Of a DNA stretch of 64,000 nucleotides, positions 24,181 to 38,700 are shown one piece after another. A program made the position numbers and the translations under genes. Source of the stretch: Pontederia crassipes (lineage: Eukaryota; Streptophyta; Magnoliopsida; Commelinales; Pontederiaceae); contig CM060193.1 of NCBI GenBank assembly GCA_030549335.1, forward strand, positions 42,517,391-42,581,390. The letters are read 5' to 3'. Position 1 is the first letter of the stretch. Every line of letters begins with the position of its first letter. The notes under the pieces are model-generated. The model had not been told where the DNA came from. It made no database searches and was given only the letters and a program-made list of their open reading frames with translations.

Positions 24181-25257
24181 CCAAATATTATATTATACAG
24201 TGTATGTCTAGAGATTCAGTGGATGTTGACCTCTATATTTAATATTTGTAATGTAATGACGATTGGGATCTCTTTCTTCCCTCGATTGGCGTTGGATGCA
24301 GAAGTGGAACACATCGGTGTGAACTACGGCCTGTTGGGAGACAACCTTCCGAGCCCCGAGCGGGTGGTCGCTCTGTGCACCGCCAGAGGCATCAAAAGGC
24401 TCCGGCTCTTCAACCCCGACGCCGGCGTCCTCTAGGCCCTCCAGGGCTCCGGGGTCGAAGTCACCCTCGGGACCCTCAACGAAGACCTCAGGAATCTCGG
24501 CGCCGACCCCTCCTACGCCGCCACTTGGGTGCAAACCCACGTCATCCCTCATGTGCGCAGCTACGGCACCTTCCGCTACATCTGCGCCGGCAACGAGGTC
24601 ATCCCCGGCAGCCTCGCCGCCTACGTTCTCCCGGCCATGCAGAACCTCCGCGACGCCCTGCGCGCCGCGAACGCGTCGATCCCGGTCACCACCGCCGTGG
24701 CCGGAGACGTCCTGGCGGTCTCGTACCCGCCGTCCCGGGGCTCGTTCTCAGAAGCGGCGGCCCCTGTCATGGCGCCCATCGCGTCCTTCCTGCAGTCCAC
24801 GAAGGCGCCTCTCCTGGTGAACGTGTACCCCTACTTCGCCTACGCCGGCAACCCGAAGGATGTCAGGCTGGACTACGCCCTCTTCACCAGCGCCGGCGTG
24901 GTGGTGACGGACGGAGCGCTGGGCTACACCAACCTGTTCGACGCCATGGTCGACTCCATGCACTCGGCGCTGGAGAAGGTCGGGGCGTCGCACGTGGACG
25001 TCGTCGTGGCGGAGACGGGCTGGCCTTCCGGCGGCGGCGGCATTGCCGCGACGACGGAGAACGCCATGAGGTACAACAACAACTTGCTGGCTCATGTGAG
25101 AGCGGGCGCGGGGACGCCGAGGAGACCCGGGAAGAGGTTGGAGACGTACCTGTTCGCCGTGTTCAACGAGAACCAGAAGCCTGCGGGGATCGAGCAGAAC
25201 TTTGGATTGTACCAACCGGACGTGACCGAGGTGTACCCTGTGCATTTTGCTTCTTGA

Positions 25258-28200
25258 GCATGGTGCGTGTGATATAGTCCTACTCGTATATGTACGTAGT
25301 TGTAATTTGTAAACAATGCAAAAATCTTTTTTGCTTTGATCCTGAATAATGAATTAAATTGACCAAGATGATTTGTTTGGTTCAAAACGGGAAGGCAAGG
25401 TAAAGAATGCGAAGAGAAAGGACGAAGAAAATGAAGAAGAATAAAGGTGTAACGAAAAGAAATAAATGTGAAATGATAATTTTATTTAAATAATTTTATC
25501 TTTATAATGCATATTTATATGTTTGATGAAACATGTGCTAAATATATGTTTTCTCTCCTTTTTACCTTTATTTCAAGTTGAAAGAAAAATAAGATGCCGG
25601 AGAAGAATGGAGAGAAAGGAAGAAACTTTTCCTCCGTTACTCTCTGACTTAAATTCAGTAATAAAAAAATAAATTTATTCTCTCATTGATTTTTTTTTCT
25701 TTTCATTCCCAATCAGATAGGCCCGAAGACAAGGTCTCGATGTGAAAGAAGAAAAAAAAAAAAAGATGATTATGAATTGGGGATTGGCCTCTTCATTCGT
25801 GCTCCACATTTAAGATATCTCCACATGTTGCATTTGTTAGTATTCAAGATTGTTATGACTATAACAGACTTCTGATTATTGTGTGAGAGAGACTTATCAT
25901 TTAATAGAGTTCAGTGGGACTAGCTAGAAATTAAAAAGACAAGAATGTGAATCTCACGTGTCATGAGTCTCTTCAGAGAGGAAGAAGATTGTATATTCTT
26001 TAAGTGATTCAATTAAGTCGCGGAACAATAAAATTGATTCATAACAAGATTTAACTTTCAAACTTCTTAATAAAGGAAAGATACATTAATAATGTAAATG
26101 AGAATGCAAGAAGATAAGTGAGACAAGAAATGCTTACTCAAGATATGAATATTTGTTAATGAAATTCGGCCTTGGCCTATTTTTCTACTCTGATTTGTCA
26201 ACCTTGAAACCGTCAAAGATCTACTAGCACCTCCTTTTTTAAATAGGATATAGAAGTTCTTTTATACATCACGTCATCTTTTTTTCATTACGTAAGACAC
26301 ATCTCTTCTACTCAAAGCTTTCTCAAAATTAATATTTTCTCTTCTCAAGAGATAAGACATAACCTCTTTTAATTATGGATCTCACAATGTAAGAATATTA
26401 ATTTTCTTTCCTACAACATAAAGCTCACTCAATATTATAAGAGAGAAGAGAAATTGACAAATTTAGACTGTAAGTGTTTTAGAAGCTTAAATGTGTTTTT
26501 CCTTGGTATGATTTCCTTTGAAGCCTATTTTTGCATCGATCCTTTAGATGCTCAAATGTCGTTGTACTCGATTTGATAAAAAAATTTGTTGTTATTGTGC
26601 ATTCTGACTTATCAAACTTTCTCAATTGATCCCGTACCGCTTGATTGGTCTTAGCGACCGTCGAAACTTTGACCTATTACGACTATCAATTGACTACTGT
26701 TAATGTCAAATGATAGGTCGGTTGACCTAGTGATAGGCCAATTGAAATTTTTCTCTAGTCGACTACAAAAAATTTGATTGATCACTCAGATCGATCAGCT
26801 GCACCTTTCAAATTGGTTGACTGATTTCTCAAACCGATTGATAGGCCGGTTGAATATCTCAGCTTATTTGTCATCGAACTTTGACTGATCTGCATTATTC
26901 TAGACATATCTTTTGGCATGATTGCCGGAAATGAGATGATTTTTCATTCTTTAAAAAGATAATAAAATTATCTGCAAATCTTATCTCACATGTCAACCCA
27001 AGTATAAATGGTTCAAATATTGACTTAAAATTTAGTGTATATAATAACCCATTCCAGTGTAATTTTTTTCCACACGTTAAACATATAAACTTCAATCATT
27101 TAAGGTTTCTATCATTCAAGATCATAAAGCCTTTGTTCAAACACAAATATCAACGAAACCTAGATTGGTTTCTGAGGTGGTTCAAACCTGGGGTGCCGGA
27201 ACAACATTTTCTTATTTTACTACCAAAGAAACCCTAGTTGGGTATACTTGCGGGTCAGGTTGTCATGATAGAGTGCACACTTGGATATAAGAAAAATTTT
27301 AAAGTATACTTGGAAAATTTTGTAGATTTTTTTGCCTTCTCTTGATTCTGAGCTAAATTATAATCAAAAGATAGAGAATTTGATTTGTGTTTATCTTCCG
27401 GATTGTAAACTCAATAGATAAGAGGTGCTCTTGAGCGAAAAAGGGTGAAAATTTTCGAGAAGAAGTGTATGAAGAAATACGATATGTAAATTTTTTTTCT
27501 TGACCCATTTAGAATGATTAAAAATTGTGCTAATGGATTAAGTTCAAGCAGTCAGAGCAAAGTGTAGACTAATACATGGCCAATCTCTATCTTTCTCCTT
27601 ACCCTTTTTTCAATTTGCAAATTAAGTTTTTCGAATTCTTTTTACGCTGTCGCGATTAATTTAACACTGATTTTAAATTTAATGAACCAACTCAACCCAT
27701 AAAGATTCAAATCAAATATTGCTTTGATGTCCATTTCAAAATTCCACTTCAAGAAGATGAATAGACCTTTGTATTTGATTATAAAGGCAAAATTCATGAA
27801 ACACAAATCAATATATCCATATCTAAATCAAAAACAAAAAAAATGCAATTATTGTAAAAAGATGAGTTAAAGTGAACAATGTTAAAAATTAAACTATGAA
27901 AGACGAATTACAAAAATAAATGAAAGCAGCGAAAAGGGAAAGAGGGAAAGCAAAATCATTCTAACATCAATTTTAGCTCAGGTCAAAATATGTAAAAAAA
28001 AATTAAAAATATATGCAAATTTGTCCAATGGGGTGCACCACTTTATTGCAATCTTTTTATTGTATGATTATGTTATATAATCTTTTAATTTTGATATAAC
28101 AGCCTCTCTTTTATCAAGAAAAACAATACTAAAAAACACAAGCTTAAAAAATACCAAGGGTCTACATTAAAAGGCAACAAGAGTAACTTGATTTTGTGAT

Positions 28201-28780
28201 TAGTTGAACGTTTTTTTTTTCAAATAATAGATTAAAGGAGGAAGAAATAAGTTAGAACTTGGGGGAAAAATTAGCGCCATAATAAGAATACTTGTTCGAG
28301 GGAAAAAAACTATAAGACTTTGTTTACTAGGAAAAAAAATACCGCCATAATCTTTTTTTGTTCTTGACAATGTTGTTCTAAAGAAGGAACAAGTCCACGT
28401 AGTTCTTGAAATCAATCCAGCACAAAGAAAAAAATTGTAAATGTCCATCAATATGCGATTGTATAAAATGCAATGACATTTTCTGTAAAAAGATAGACAT
28501 GATTTAGATCAGCACTTTGAAACATAATTAGAATCTTGAACCGATACAAATAATATTCATCCGCATCAGTATACATAAAACATGGTGGAAGGACTGTAAA
28601 CCAAAAAACAAAAAAAAACGAATGGAGTTGCAAAGAAATATTGTTATAAATTTTTTGCATTATTGTAATTTATTATTATCAATTTCTTTTGCCACAAGCA
28701 TCCTTTTGAATGAAATATGTGGCTTTCTTTTTGAGCCATCTACTGTGGTTCCGGGTAAAGTGGTGTAATATTGAGACACC
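25258..28780. other. Intergenic stretch between the glucanase and LACS genes (tail to tail)
   Basis: AT-rich, with no recognisable gene. About 26620-26880 is rich in variants of GATCGATTGACC/GGTCGGTTGACC, also seen at the right edge of the window (63840-64000). This suggests pieces of one dispersed repeat family of unknown type. Confidence 0.4.
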
Positions 28781-28870
28781 CTACACTGCTTTTCTGTCAG
28801 CCATTGCTAACTCAGCATACATATTGCTGATTGCCTTTGCAAAATAAGCTTTTGCTTGAGGTCTCTTTAT
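28781..28870 (-). CDS. LACS6: LACS exon 23 (C-terminus, no PTS1)
   Basis: It encodes [20 protein letters not shown] and ends RKAV before TAG. An SKL-type tripeptide is absent, unlike LACS7. Confidence 0.93.
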   Translation of the reverse strand: MKRPQAKAYFAKAISNMYAELAMADRKAV

Positions 28871-31800
28871 CTGGTAAGAAGTAGAAAATGTTAGTGCCAT
28901 TTTTTATATAATCTGAGTGGAAGAATTGAAGGGGTCACCTTAAATGTCGGGGTGAGAAGTCCGTTCTCCAAAGTAAATGGTTCAGAAACTAGTGTGACAG
29001 CTTTGACGAATTCAAAACCCCTCAGCTGGTACAGCATACAACAGTTAGAGTGCATATAAACATTGGAATAGCAACAGATGCCCAAGGCAAAGGAGTTTCA
29101 CCTGAGCTTCTTTTCCAATAGCATCCATATCCGCAAGGACAGCTGCTCTTGCCCTTGGATCAGCACATAGCTGCCCCAAATCTTCATACTGAATGAAAAC
29201 AGAGAAAAGAAACGAAACATGTTAGGCATATATTATATGATTACAAATAAAAATCAAGATGCGTTAAACAAGATAGATAAGTATTCACTGCCAACAAAAA
29301 AAGGTCGAATAAATTTCCTGAAGTCAAAGAAATCTCATAACTGGACACTAGCCTTGGCGCAAAAGAAGCCCATAAAGAATAAAAGTGGAGAAATATAGAT
29401 GAAACACAGGGACTACAATAACTACAACAAAACCTTATCCCACTAGGTGGGGTCGGCTACATGGATCATACGACGCTTCGTTGATCCATGTTCATGAGAT
29501 TCGACAGGGTTTTACGCTGGCTGTCGGGGCCTAACACAACCCTCCTCCTTTATCCACAGGGACTACAAGTATTTAAAATCTAGTAATACAGTCAAAGCTT
29601 CACAAAGCATTCTGGTCAGAAGAAGTCACTTTGTTACTGAATTCTGAGAAAAAAAAAAAAAAAACTTGGCCACACAATTTAAGAACCCCCCTTCCTTAAT
29701 ATGAAGTAAAAATTTAGCGCCATGTTCTCTACAATGCAAACTATGAAGAATTCTTTAAGATCCACCCACTTCAAAAAGAAAAGCGCGATGTCTACTTATT
29801 TAAAATGATATTTCGACTATAAATAGGGCTATAAGATTTGATCTTGTAAGTCTTCTTACACATGTTGACTATCAGAAGAAGAAAGAGGGTTCCCTGAACC
29901 TTTTGTTATAATCGTACCTTGCCTCATATGATATCTAATAATAGATTTAAAACCACCATTTTTTTTCATTTACATGTATCTGGAGAATCACAAAATCTAT
30001 CTTTAGGGGAAGAAAATCTATGTATAATAAATCAAAAAGGTGTGTAGATCACAAAAGGATCAGCACATAAGAATGCATCATTGAATAAAAAATCAGATGG
30101 TGCATTTTGATGATCTATTGGTGAATAATATATCGAAAGGTTTGGTTACTAATAGAGCGGAATGGTGTCGTATGATCCATGTAGCCGACCTCACCTAGTG
30201 GGATAAGGCTTTGTTGTTGTTGTTGTTTGTTGCATTTTGATTGAAAAAACTAGGAAACATTTTACTTGAGAATACTGTTGAATCCTTAATCTCATAACAA
30301 AAAAAAGTGAATTTGAAAAAAATAAATTATGTTGGTTTGATTGTTTTCTCCAATTCTTGAAAGAGACATAAGCCCACAAAGCGGCAACATAAATGGTTGT
30401 GACAGCAATGGGTGTTAGTTCTAGTAGTACTACGGACGGAAAAATGCATGCCCTTTTAGGTGGGAACATTGCTACAGGAAGGATTATGGTTTCTTCTGTA
30501 AATAATCACTTTGATGTAACCGTATAAGTTTATTAACAAAGCATATATTTACAACGGTAGACATTGCTCCTCCCCGAAAAATATCATAGTAAACAAAGGT
30601 TAGTCAACTTTCAACAAAAAAATATTTACATTTACATTTAAATACATGATAGTTAGCCATAACATAATCATGAATTTTTATTCAAGAAAAGACTTTTTTC
30701 CCCCTCGAGTGAAACCTGCAGAGTAATGCTAGTTATTACTGAAAATAGCACAATCATGACAAGATATAAAACAACTCAAATCCTCACGGAATTTTATATT
30801 TTCTTGTACGACTGTGAACCACCATAGTTTATCTTCCCCGTTGGACAAGATGTTCAATTTACCACAAGACATTACATACACATGGAAATATATAGCAACA
30901 TATTTAAAGAGTGAACAGATATAATCGCGGAATGGCATCGTATGATCCATGTAGCCGACCCCACCTAGTGGGATAAGGCTTTGTTGTTGTTGTTGTTGAA
31001 CAGATATAATCGCATTACCGAATAAAAAGATATACTAGTGGTTCTTCCCGAGAAAACATACACATAAACACAACAACAACAACAACAACAAAGCCTTATC
31101 CCACTAGGTGGGGTCGACTACATGGATCATACAATGCCATTCATTCGTTGATCCATGTTCATAAGATTTGACAGGGTTTTACGCTTGCTGTCGGGGCCTA
31201 ACACAACCCTCCTTTATCCGGGCTTGGGACCAGCTATAAAACATAGGCGGAGTTAAATTTTGATGTGCTGAATTTTTCTAAAAGCTTAAGCTTTTAGGAA
31301 GAGCAACATCATTAATTTTATATTCTTAACACTCCTCACGTGTTGACTGCTGACAACGTTTTGGTCTAGCCCAAGCCCAACACGTGGACAACTAAGGGAG
31401 AAAATTACTTTTTTAATAAGAGCTTAACGAGGTTCGAACTCTTTACCTCTGGCTCTGATACCATGTTAAATTTGATGTGTTGACCAGTTTTCCTAAAAGC
31501 TTAAGTCTTTAGGAAGAGCAACATCATTAATTTGATATTCTTAACAACACCAAAGGAAAGAAAAAGCAAAGAGAACACAATTGTTATTATTAAATGCCTT
31601 CAAAGGTGTAAAGGATAGGAATCTCATCAACCAAGGCCCAAACTCTACAGATAACTTCAATGAAGAAGAGTACATAAACAATACAAGTTTGAAGGGTGAT
31701 TAGTTATCCAAGGCTATCCAAATCTATCTCTATTGACTTTAGGGCCTGTTTAGGCATGTTGGTTTATAAGACCATGGTATGACACCTACCACACCATAAC

Positions 31801-34800
31801 AAATTAATGAAAAAAGATCCAAATAGGAACAAACATGATAGATTAAAAAATATTATTAAAGAGGAACAAATGCAAACGAAAATGAATTATTAAATTAATG
31901 AAAAAACATCCAAATACGAACAGTACTATTAATTTGGAGAATGTCATTTTTTTCTATCATGTTTCTTATGGGTTTTAACTCCGCCTATGTTTTATAGCCG
32001 GTCCCAAGCCCGGATAAAGGAGGAGGGTTGTGTTAGGCCCCGACAGCCAGCGTAAAATCCTGTCGAATCTCATGAACATGGATCAATAGCCGACCCCACC
32101 TAGTGGGATAAGGCTTTGTTGTTGTTGTTGTATGTTTCTTATGGGTTTTCTGTAATATCTACATCTAAACAATAGATTATCTTATAGAATTTTGGGTAAC
32201 GAATACTTGCCTAGGTGGACTAAACAACATTTTGCTAAAGAATAAAAATTAAAAATATATATAGTTTAATATCAGTATGCCCTTGGGCACCTTGTTTTTG
32301 GGAACATGTGCAAGCCATCTTTTTGGTTAAAGGAAAACTATTCGTAGGGTTGCATGTGGCTATGACATAAAGGCTTCAAAGCTGTTTTTTCTGCTAAAAC
32401 TAACATCAGAACACCAATTTTTTTTTTTTTTGCCAAATAGTAGAGAAAAAAAAACAGTATAGTGTCCTATTACGTTAATTTTACAACATCCTGAAACACT
32501 GTTTGTCAGAGTTTGTAAAAAGACTTGGCAAAAGAAAATGAAAGAAAACAACGGTATGCTGACTGTAAAGCAACAATTTCCATGAGTACCATGTTTTAAA
32601 GGTAAATAAGAACAAATTTCACGTGACAACCTGGTCTGTAAATGAAAAATAAAATTATATGGGGCATTCACCTTTATTCCTTCAAATGCAGCCCAAGACT
32701 TCAACATATCTGGGTCGACACAAACTATTCCAACCAGACAGGAGTTAAAACTGTCACCTATGAGCACAGCTCAATAAAGTTCATAATATTAATTTCCTTT
32801 AAGGGGGAAAGGATTTATAACAGAATTGAATATTATTAGTTGAATATAATGGTAGTCAGGGACATTACCATAAACAAAGCATTGGCCAACGAACTTGCAC
32901 TTGGCATACACGTTCTCTATCTTTTCAGGAGCTATGTACTCACCTTGGGCCAACTTAAAGATGTTCTTTTTTCTGGTTAAAAAAATATCAACGATGGAAT
33001 CATAAAACAATGCTAGGTCGTTAGGTTACTAATAAAGCGGAATGGCGTCGTATGATCCATGTAGCCGACCCCACCTAGTGGGATAAGGCTTTGTTGTTGT
33101 TGTTGTTGTTGGAATCATAAAACAAAACTAAATAATATAACCAAATGGTTTTTTCTTATTCAGAAAACTCGAAGAGAAATACACAAGACTATGCAGTTCC
33201 TTTCTAAGATTAGGTGTGGAAGAGCAAAGATGACAAGCTGGGCAAGCTTTTTTTTAAGGGTAAGTGATCTCAAAACATGGATCACATGGCGATACGTAGA
33301 ATTTCTATGTACATTTTCCAGAAATTGGCAATGCATCTTCAATTCAATCTAGAAACAACTTCGACAAGAAGATTTCCCACTGTAGAAGTCGAAAGCAGGA
33401 CAAACAAATTAAAGTTCCAAAAGAAGCCAACAGGAAATGGTTATGCAGAACACAATGAAATCCAATTGAAAGTAAAGAGAATTGTGAAATAAATTTAAAA
33501 AGTATTCTACTTTTGCTGTTGAATAAATGTGGCCTGTTCACAAGGTAATGAAATGAACCAGAATCCATCACTGATGGAATATTAATTTCATATGTCATGC
33601 CACCTTGATTAAGCACAACTGTAAGAGCAAACAACCAGCAGCAAGTTTTTATTGGATACACAATATGTTATATATGGGTACATTTGATTTAAAGTTGTCT
33701 ACAATATTTGAACACATTTGAGCACTGATGACTTGAGGTTCACTCTAATGGACATAAAAATATGGAAAACTTTCAGCAAAGTCATTAGTTTTGAGGTCAT
33801 CTTGGTCCCCTTTTCTTAAATTTGTGAACTTCTATTTTCAACTACAAAACTCACCTTCGAGTGCATGTTAGGTTTCATAATACACAAAGAAAGCTAAGAG
33901 AATTGATGTTATTTATCTGTCCTTTTTTTCAGTGTTGATGTAGTAGTGCCACATCAACAAAAGTTTTTTTAATAGAAGAATTGGCATATACAGATGTAAG
34001 AAAAACAAGAAGTGCCTTATGGTTATGAACAAAAGTCCAAGAAAAATATGAGATGAAATTGGATTTGGTGCAATTGTTTAATGTTTCCCTAAATAAGCAA
34101 AAATATTCGGAACAAAATTATCTAAACTTTTGGATGTTGGGACAACACAAATCTCTTAAGAGAAAACTTTCAGTAATTCAAGATGCCAAAGCATTACATT
34201 CATATGACATTTTCAAGTGAAATCCAATCGTGTAATGAGATTACTGTAAAAATAAGAAACTTTTATGATGAACTAGAATAAAGAACTAATATTCGATATT
34301 TCTTACAGAAGAATATGCATAACATTATGTAAGTAAAAGAGAGCGAACAATGAAGCCTATTTCATTTCCAAGAAATTTATAAAAAAAAATGAGAGTTTAA
34401 TAACATTAAGAAAAAGGAAAGATGAGTATGGTAGACATGCTTACCTATCTATGATTTTCAAACGACCTCCAGGTAACCACAGACCTATGTCTCCAGTATG
34501 GAGCCAACCATTCTCATCAATTACCTCCTTCCTGTTAAACAAAATTAAGTTAATCTAAGCTTCCGTAAAATAACTTATCAAAAGGTAAGAAGTCAGAAAT
34601 TTTTGTTACGTCTGTGCATCATCCTTGTAGTATCCTCGGAAAATTATAGGGCCCCTAACACAAATTTCTCCACGAGGATAAGGCTTGTCCTCTGAAGAGT
34701 AATTCATTTCAGGAACATCTACAAGCTTGATCTCTGGAAAGAAAAGCCAATGAGGAAAAATCCTTAACGGTAACTATAGCAAACAGAAGATAATTATCTT

Positions 34801-35731
34801 AGTTCTTTGCAAAAGAATATTTCGATGAAGGAATTTGGTGGCATAAACATCTAGATGACATGTATCATGAAAACAAAAGATTTCAGATACATAGTACTAA
34901 AAGAAAATAGTACTAAAGGATTTCAAGTACATATATCACAAGGATAAAAGATCAGATAAATAGTCAAAAAGAAAAGGTTCAGATTCTTGTAGCATTATAA
35001 TTATGGCAAGTTAGTTGTATCAACTTACCACAAGATGGGTTTGGGGAGCCTACATGACCAGTTAAGTTGTCATCTTCATTCATTGCGCTTATGACACAAG
35101 ATGTCTCTGTCATTCCATAACCCTCAATAACTTGTCCTCCAAAGCACCTACAAGGAAGATACTGTCAAATATGGATTCTAAATTGGAAACATAACCCAAT
35201 TTTTTTTATTGAAAGTAAACTTGCTTACACTCTCAGGAAGTCCATTACATCCACTGATAATGGAGAGGCACCTGAACTCATTAAACGGACACGTCCTCCT
35301 AGCTTTTCTTTTATTTTGTTAAATACTAATCTATCCCATATTGGAGATGGATTCTTCCCTGAAAAAAGTCAGGAACCTTAGTAATTCAACAAGAAAATAT
35401 ATAAGAAACTCATCACGGGCATGCAAGACATACTGCTCTTCCAACTTTTAGTTGTAGCATATCAAATTTAACAAATTGCAAATAGGATCCTGTTAGAAAC
35501 TCAACATCCTGTACTATACAATGTTAGGGTGTTTCCCAAATTGAATTAGCTTGTTTCATTTGACCATGTCATGCAGTAGGTCTGCAGACATTCGAGACAC
35601 AACTCTTGCATTTCTTTCTCTTTTTTCTTTCAGTTTTTCTAAAGCGCGATGCACTTATCAGCCTCTGGATGATGTGAACACATAAAACATTAAGGAAGAT
35701 AATATTTTAACAATGTCACCCTCAGATCTTA

Positions 35732-35765
<34 letters not shown>

Positions 35766-38700
35766 TTTTTGAGGAGATCTTACATATTTACATTAACCTT
35801 TCATGTAGTAATTCATCCTTAATAGAAAAAGTATATTTTTGAGAGAGACTTAATAGAAGTATATACCTTCATTAGTATGATACTTACCGATGTCTTCAAC
35901 TTTATTCAAACTACTTGAACTAAAGCAAGGTATTTTAATTAAGATGACACAACAAAATAATCAAAATGAATTATCTGAAAGAAAAGCCAATAGGGTAATA
36001 CCCAAACCATTTAAATTCAAAGATGATACTGAACTTGGAAAGTGAAAATGATACTTTGCAATTGCATTATCATATTTGTAAAAGGTAAATTGAATGTTGA
36101 AGATCCGCTAGTTGTTTTATTTTGATCAGATATGAAAATGTGGTTGCTGGTTTTTTTCTACAGTTTGGTTCTACCTTCACCATCCCTATGGGGATAGTCT
36201 ACAGGATTCATAACTACTATGCTTACCTAGCCAACCGTTAGGCCCAGCTCTACCAAACTTTTTCGGTTCACTTACTCACTTTTCTAACGCCACCACCCAA
36301 TTGCTTGTCATATTATGTCATATCAAGTAAAATATTTTCCCGCATAACATTTTTCTCCTCTAAAGATGAAACAGTTTCATTGATATCTAATGGCCACAAA
36401 ATAAAGCAAAAGGGGTTTATCTTTTCCTTATTGATACATATGTCCTGGTGGACTGGGTTTGTCCCCCAATTCTAAATCCAACCACATTCTTGTGTCAATC
36501 CAGTTGCATCCTGATCCCTGCCAGATAGATTCCGCCACCGACAACCAAAGAAGTGTTGATGTTTTGATATCTAACGGCCACAAAATAAATTAAAAGGGGT
36601 TTATCTTTTCCTTATTGATACATATGTCCTGGTGGACTGGGTTTGTCCCCCAATTCTAAATCCAACCACATTCTTGTGTCAATCCAGTTGCATCCTGATC
36701 CCTGCCAGACAGATTCCACCACCGACAACTAAAGAAGTGTTGATGTTTTCATCAGCCTCTCTCATCTCATTTTATAACTTCATTCTAGTAGGCAATCGGT
36801 CTTTTGAAGAGCCATCCAAATATTTTGATCCTTTAAGGGAATATTAAGTTGCCATAGGAGGCTACAGTCCATGTGCAAAGCCTCATCCTCCAAGTGATTT
36901 TTTTCTATCCAACAACTTACATATTGCACATACAGAAAAATGTCCAGCTGAACAGATCCATGCATCCTGCTGATCATTGTCAAGTGTAAAACCTTCAAGT
37001 CCTTGCCGGCTTTGGGGCGAGTTTACTCCATACCATATCGATAATGCTGATAGTTATTATTTAACTTTCAGACTTTCATTTTGAATTTTGATTCTTCTGG
37101 CTTTCCCTTCAACGAGGCATACGAAATCTTATTGATATGTTACTACTAGCTCAGGAAAGACGGAAACACACCTCCTTTCATTGAAATTACCCATTTCTCC
37201 TTTCTATCTTGGCTACCCATGCCCGTCTTTTTCTACACCAAGGAATAGACTAGTTTGGTTGATATGGTATTTCCTATTTATTTCATAACGTTCTCTTTTC
37301 TTTCTTCTCTGCCCCCTTCACTTTTTTCATAGCTGATTCTACCCCTGATGTGCATTTGGCCTGAAACTACTTGCATTTGACCTCATATGTCATAGCAAAG
37401 CTCAATATGCATGGAGTCAAATGATACAGTTAAAGGCTTCCTCTATAGATTTCTGCAGAAAAGCCTTAACCTTCTTGGATAGGCAGTAAGATTAATTTGT
37501 CAATATTAAACCAAGAAAGTTACAACTTTACCAGATGGTCTGCCTCCAACACTCCACCTTGTAGATCTTCCTTATATGGAACTCAGGGAAAATGGTGGGA
37601 TAGTTAAGGCCACAGGTACAGACAGAAGGTCGACAATGGATCTTGAATGCCCCAGTCGATTGTGCTCTCTGCGGTGGGATGACTGAGGACACCATACATC
37701 TTTTTTGGCTGGCACGTGGCTGCACAGGTCTGGTGTATGGCCTGCATCTGGTGGATTAACCATAACTCAGATTCAGTCTTTTGGAACTCCTTTAGGAGGG
37801 CAGATATGCAAGGCACTATCGCATAAAGGTCCAGTAAGGAAGGAGCCATGGCAGCAGTTATCCTCTGAGCTATTTGGTATGAAATGATATGATTTTGAGC
37901 TGAGTTCACGGTTATGTTGAGAATATTATTTCTCATGCACAGAGGTTGTGCTGGGAGTGGCGAGTTTTACTTTGATTTATCCATGTTTTCTTTCTAGGGA
38001 TCCTTTTGGAGCCTAATCCTTTTGTCTCTTTTTGTCAAGGATAGTGAATGACTAGATGGATAACACACATGGTTATCCATCCTTTTTGCCTCTCAAAATG
38101 CAAAAAGGTCAACAGAGGAATCGCATCCATAGTCCTTCTGGAGAGATAGTCTACATTGTTTAAGATTTTTTTTTTCTTTCTGAGAGGGAAAAGGATGACT
38201 ACCAATTTGGTTGTCATTCATGTATACATATATCACTGAAAAGAGACGCATTGTTTAAGATATATAGATGTATGTAGAAACTAGGGTGTCCATGTACCAT
38301 TAGATGACAAAGTTCCTTAGTAACTCCCAATACACCCACGTCGATAACGAGACAAATAAACGAGAGCATAGCCTGGAAAGACGGTGACTATTAGCGCAAG
38401 TGTCCTCCAAAAATCCAGGAAATATTCCCAGAACCTAGTGCAATTCTGAATTTTGGGCATAGACTTGGCATCACTGCCAATAAACATCTCCCAAATGAAG
38501 ATTCCCCTTGAGGAACTGACACCCTCATCTTCCATGATAAAGAATGTCCATAGAATGCCTCCATAGTTGTCAAATGTCGATAGACTTACCCATTAGTCAA
38601 AAGTTTTGACCCATTTCGCTAGAAGTACATGATTCATGGTCCATAGTGCCCTAACTCCAAACCACCTTTTGATGTAGGTCTATATATCAGAGTATGCCAC

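Larger units (their letters stand above)
22129..25257 (+). pseudogene. GH17 glucan endo-1,3-beta-glucosidase, one in-frame TAG
   Basis: Exon 1 (22129-22204) encodes a signal peptide (MAKVHVLLVYWVALWLLSCF). The donor is ACAG|GTACAT; exon 2 (24302-25257) follows GATGCAG. The joined frame of 343 codons has normal GH17 length and order: EHIGVNYG at the mature N-terminus, GNEV with the acid/base Glu (codon 124), and VAETGWPSGG with the nucleophile Glu (codon 263), ending YPVHFAS. These enzymes cut beta-1,3-glucans (callose, fungal walls) in the apoplast and include PR-2 proteins. Codon 70 is TAG where relatives usually have Glu (VL-stop-ALQGSGVEV), a single G-to-T change. All else is intact, so inactivation is recent, allelic, or a base-call error. 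Exon 2 is strongly GC-rich. Intron 1 carries a mini CACTA element. Confidence 0.8.
29189..32671 (-). other. LACS intron 20, cluster of short retroelements
   Basis: 3.5 kb holding five RTE-tailed insertions (two minus, three plus) and one TRIM. No further coding sequence. Confidence 0.85.

Noticed and set aside
24375-25277. 300-codon ORF overlapping the glucanase exon
   Set aside because: A shadow frame of the GC-rich GH17 exon, full of Arg and Pro; the GH17 frame has the conserved motifs.
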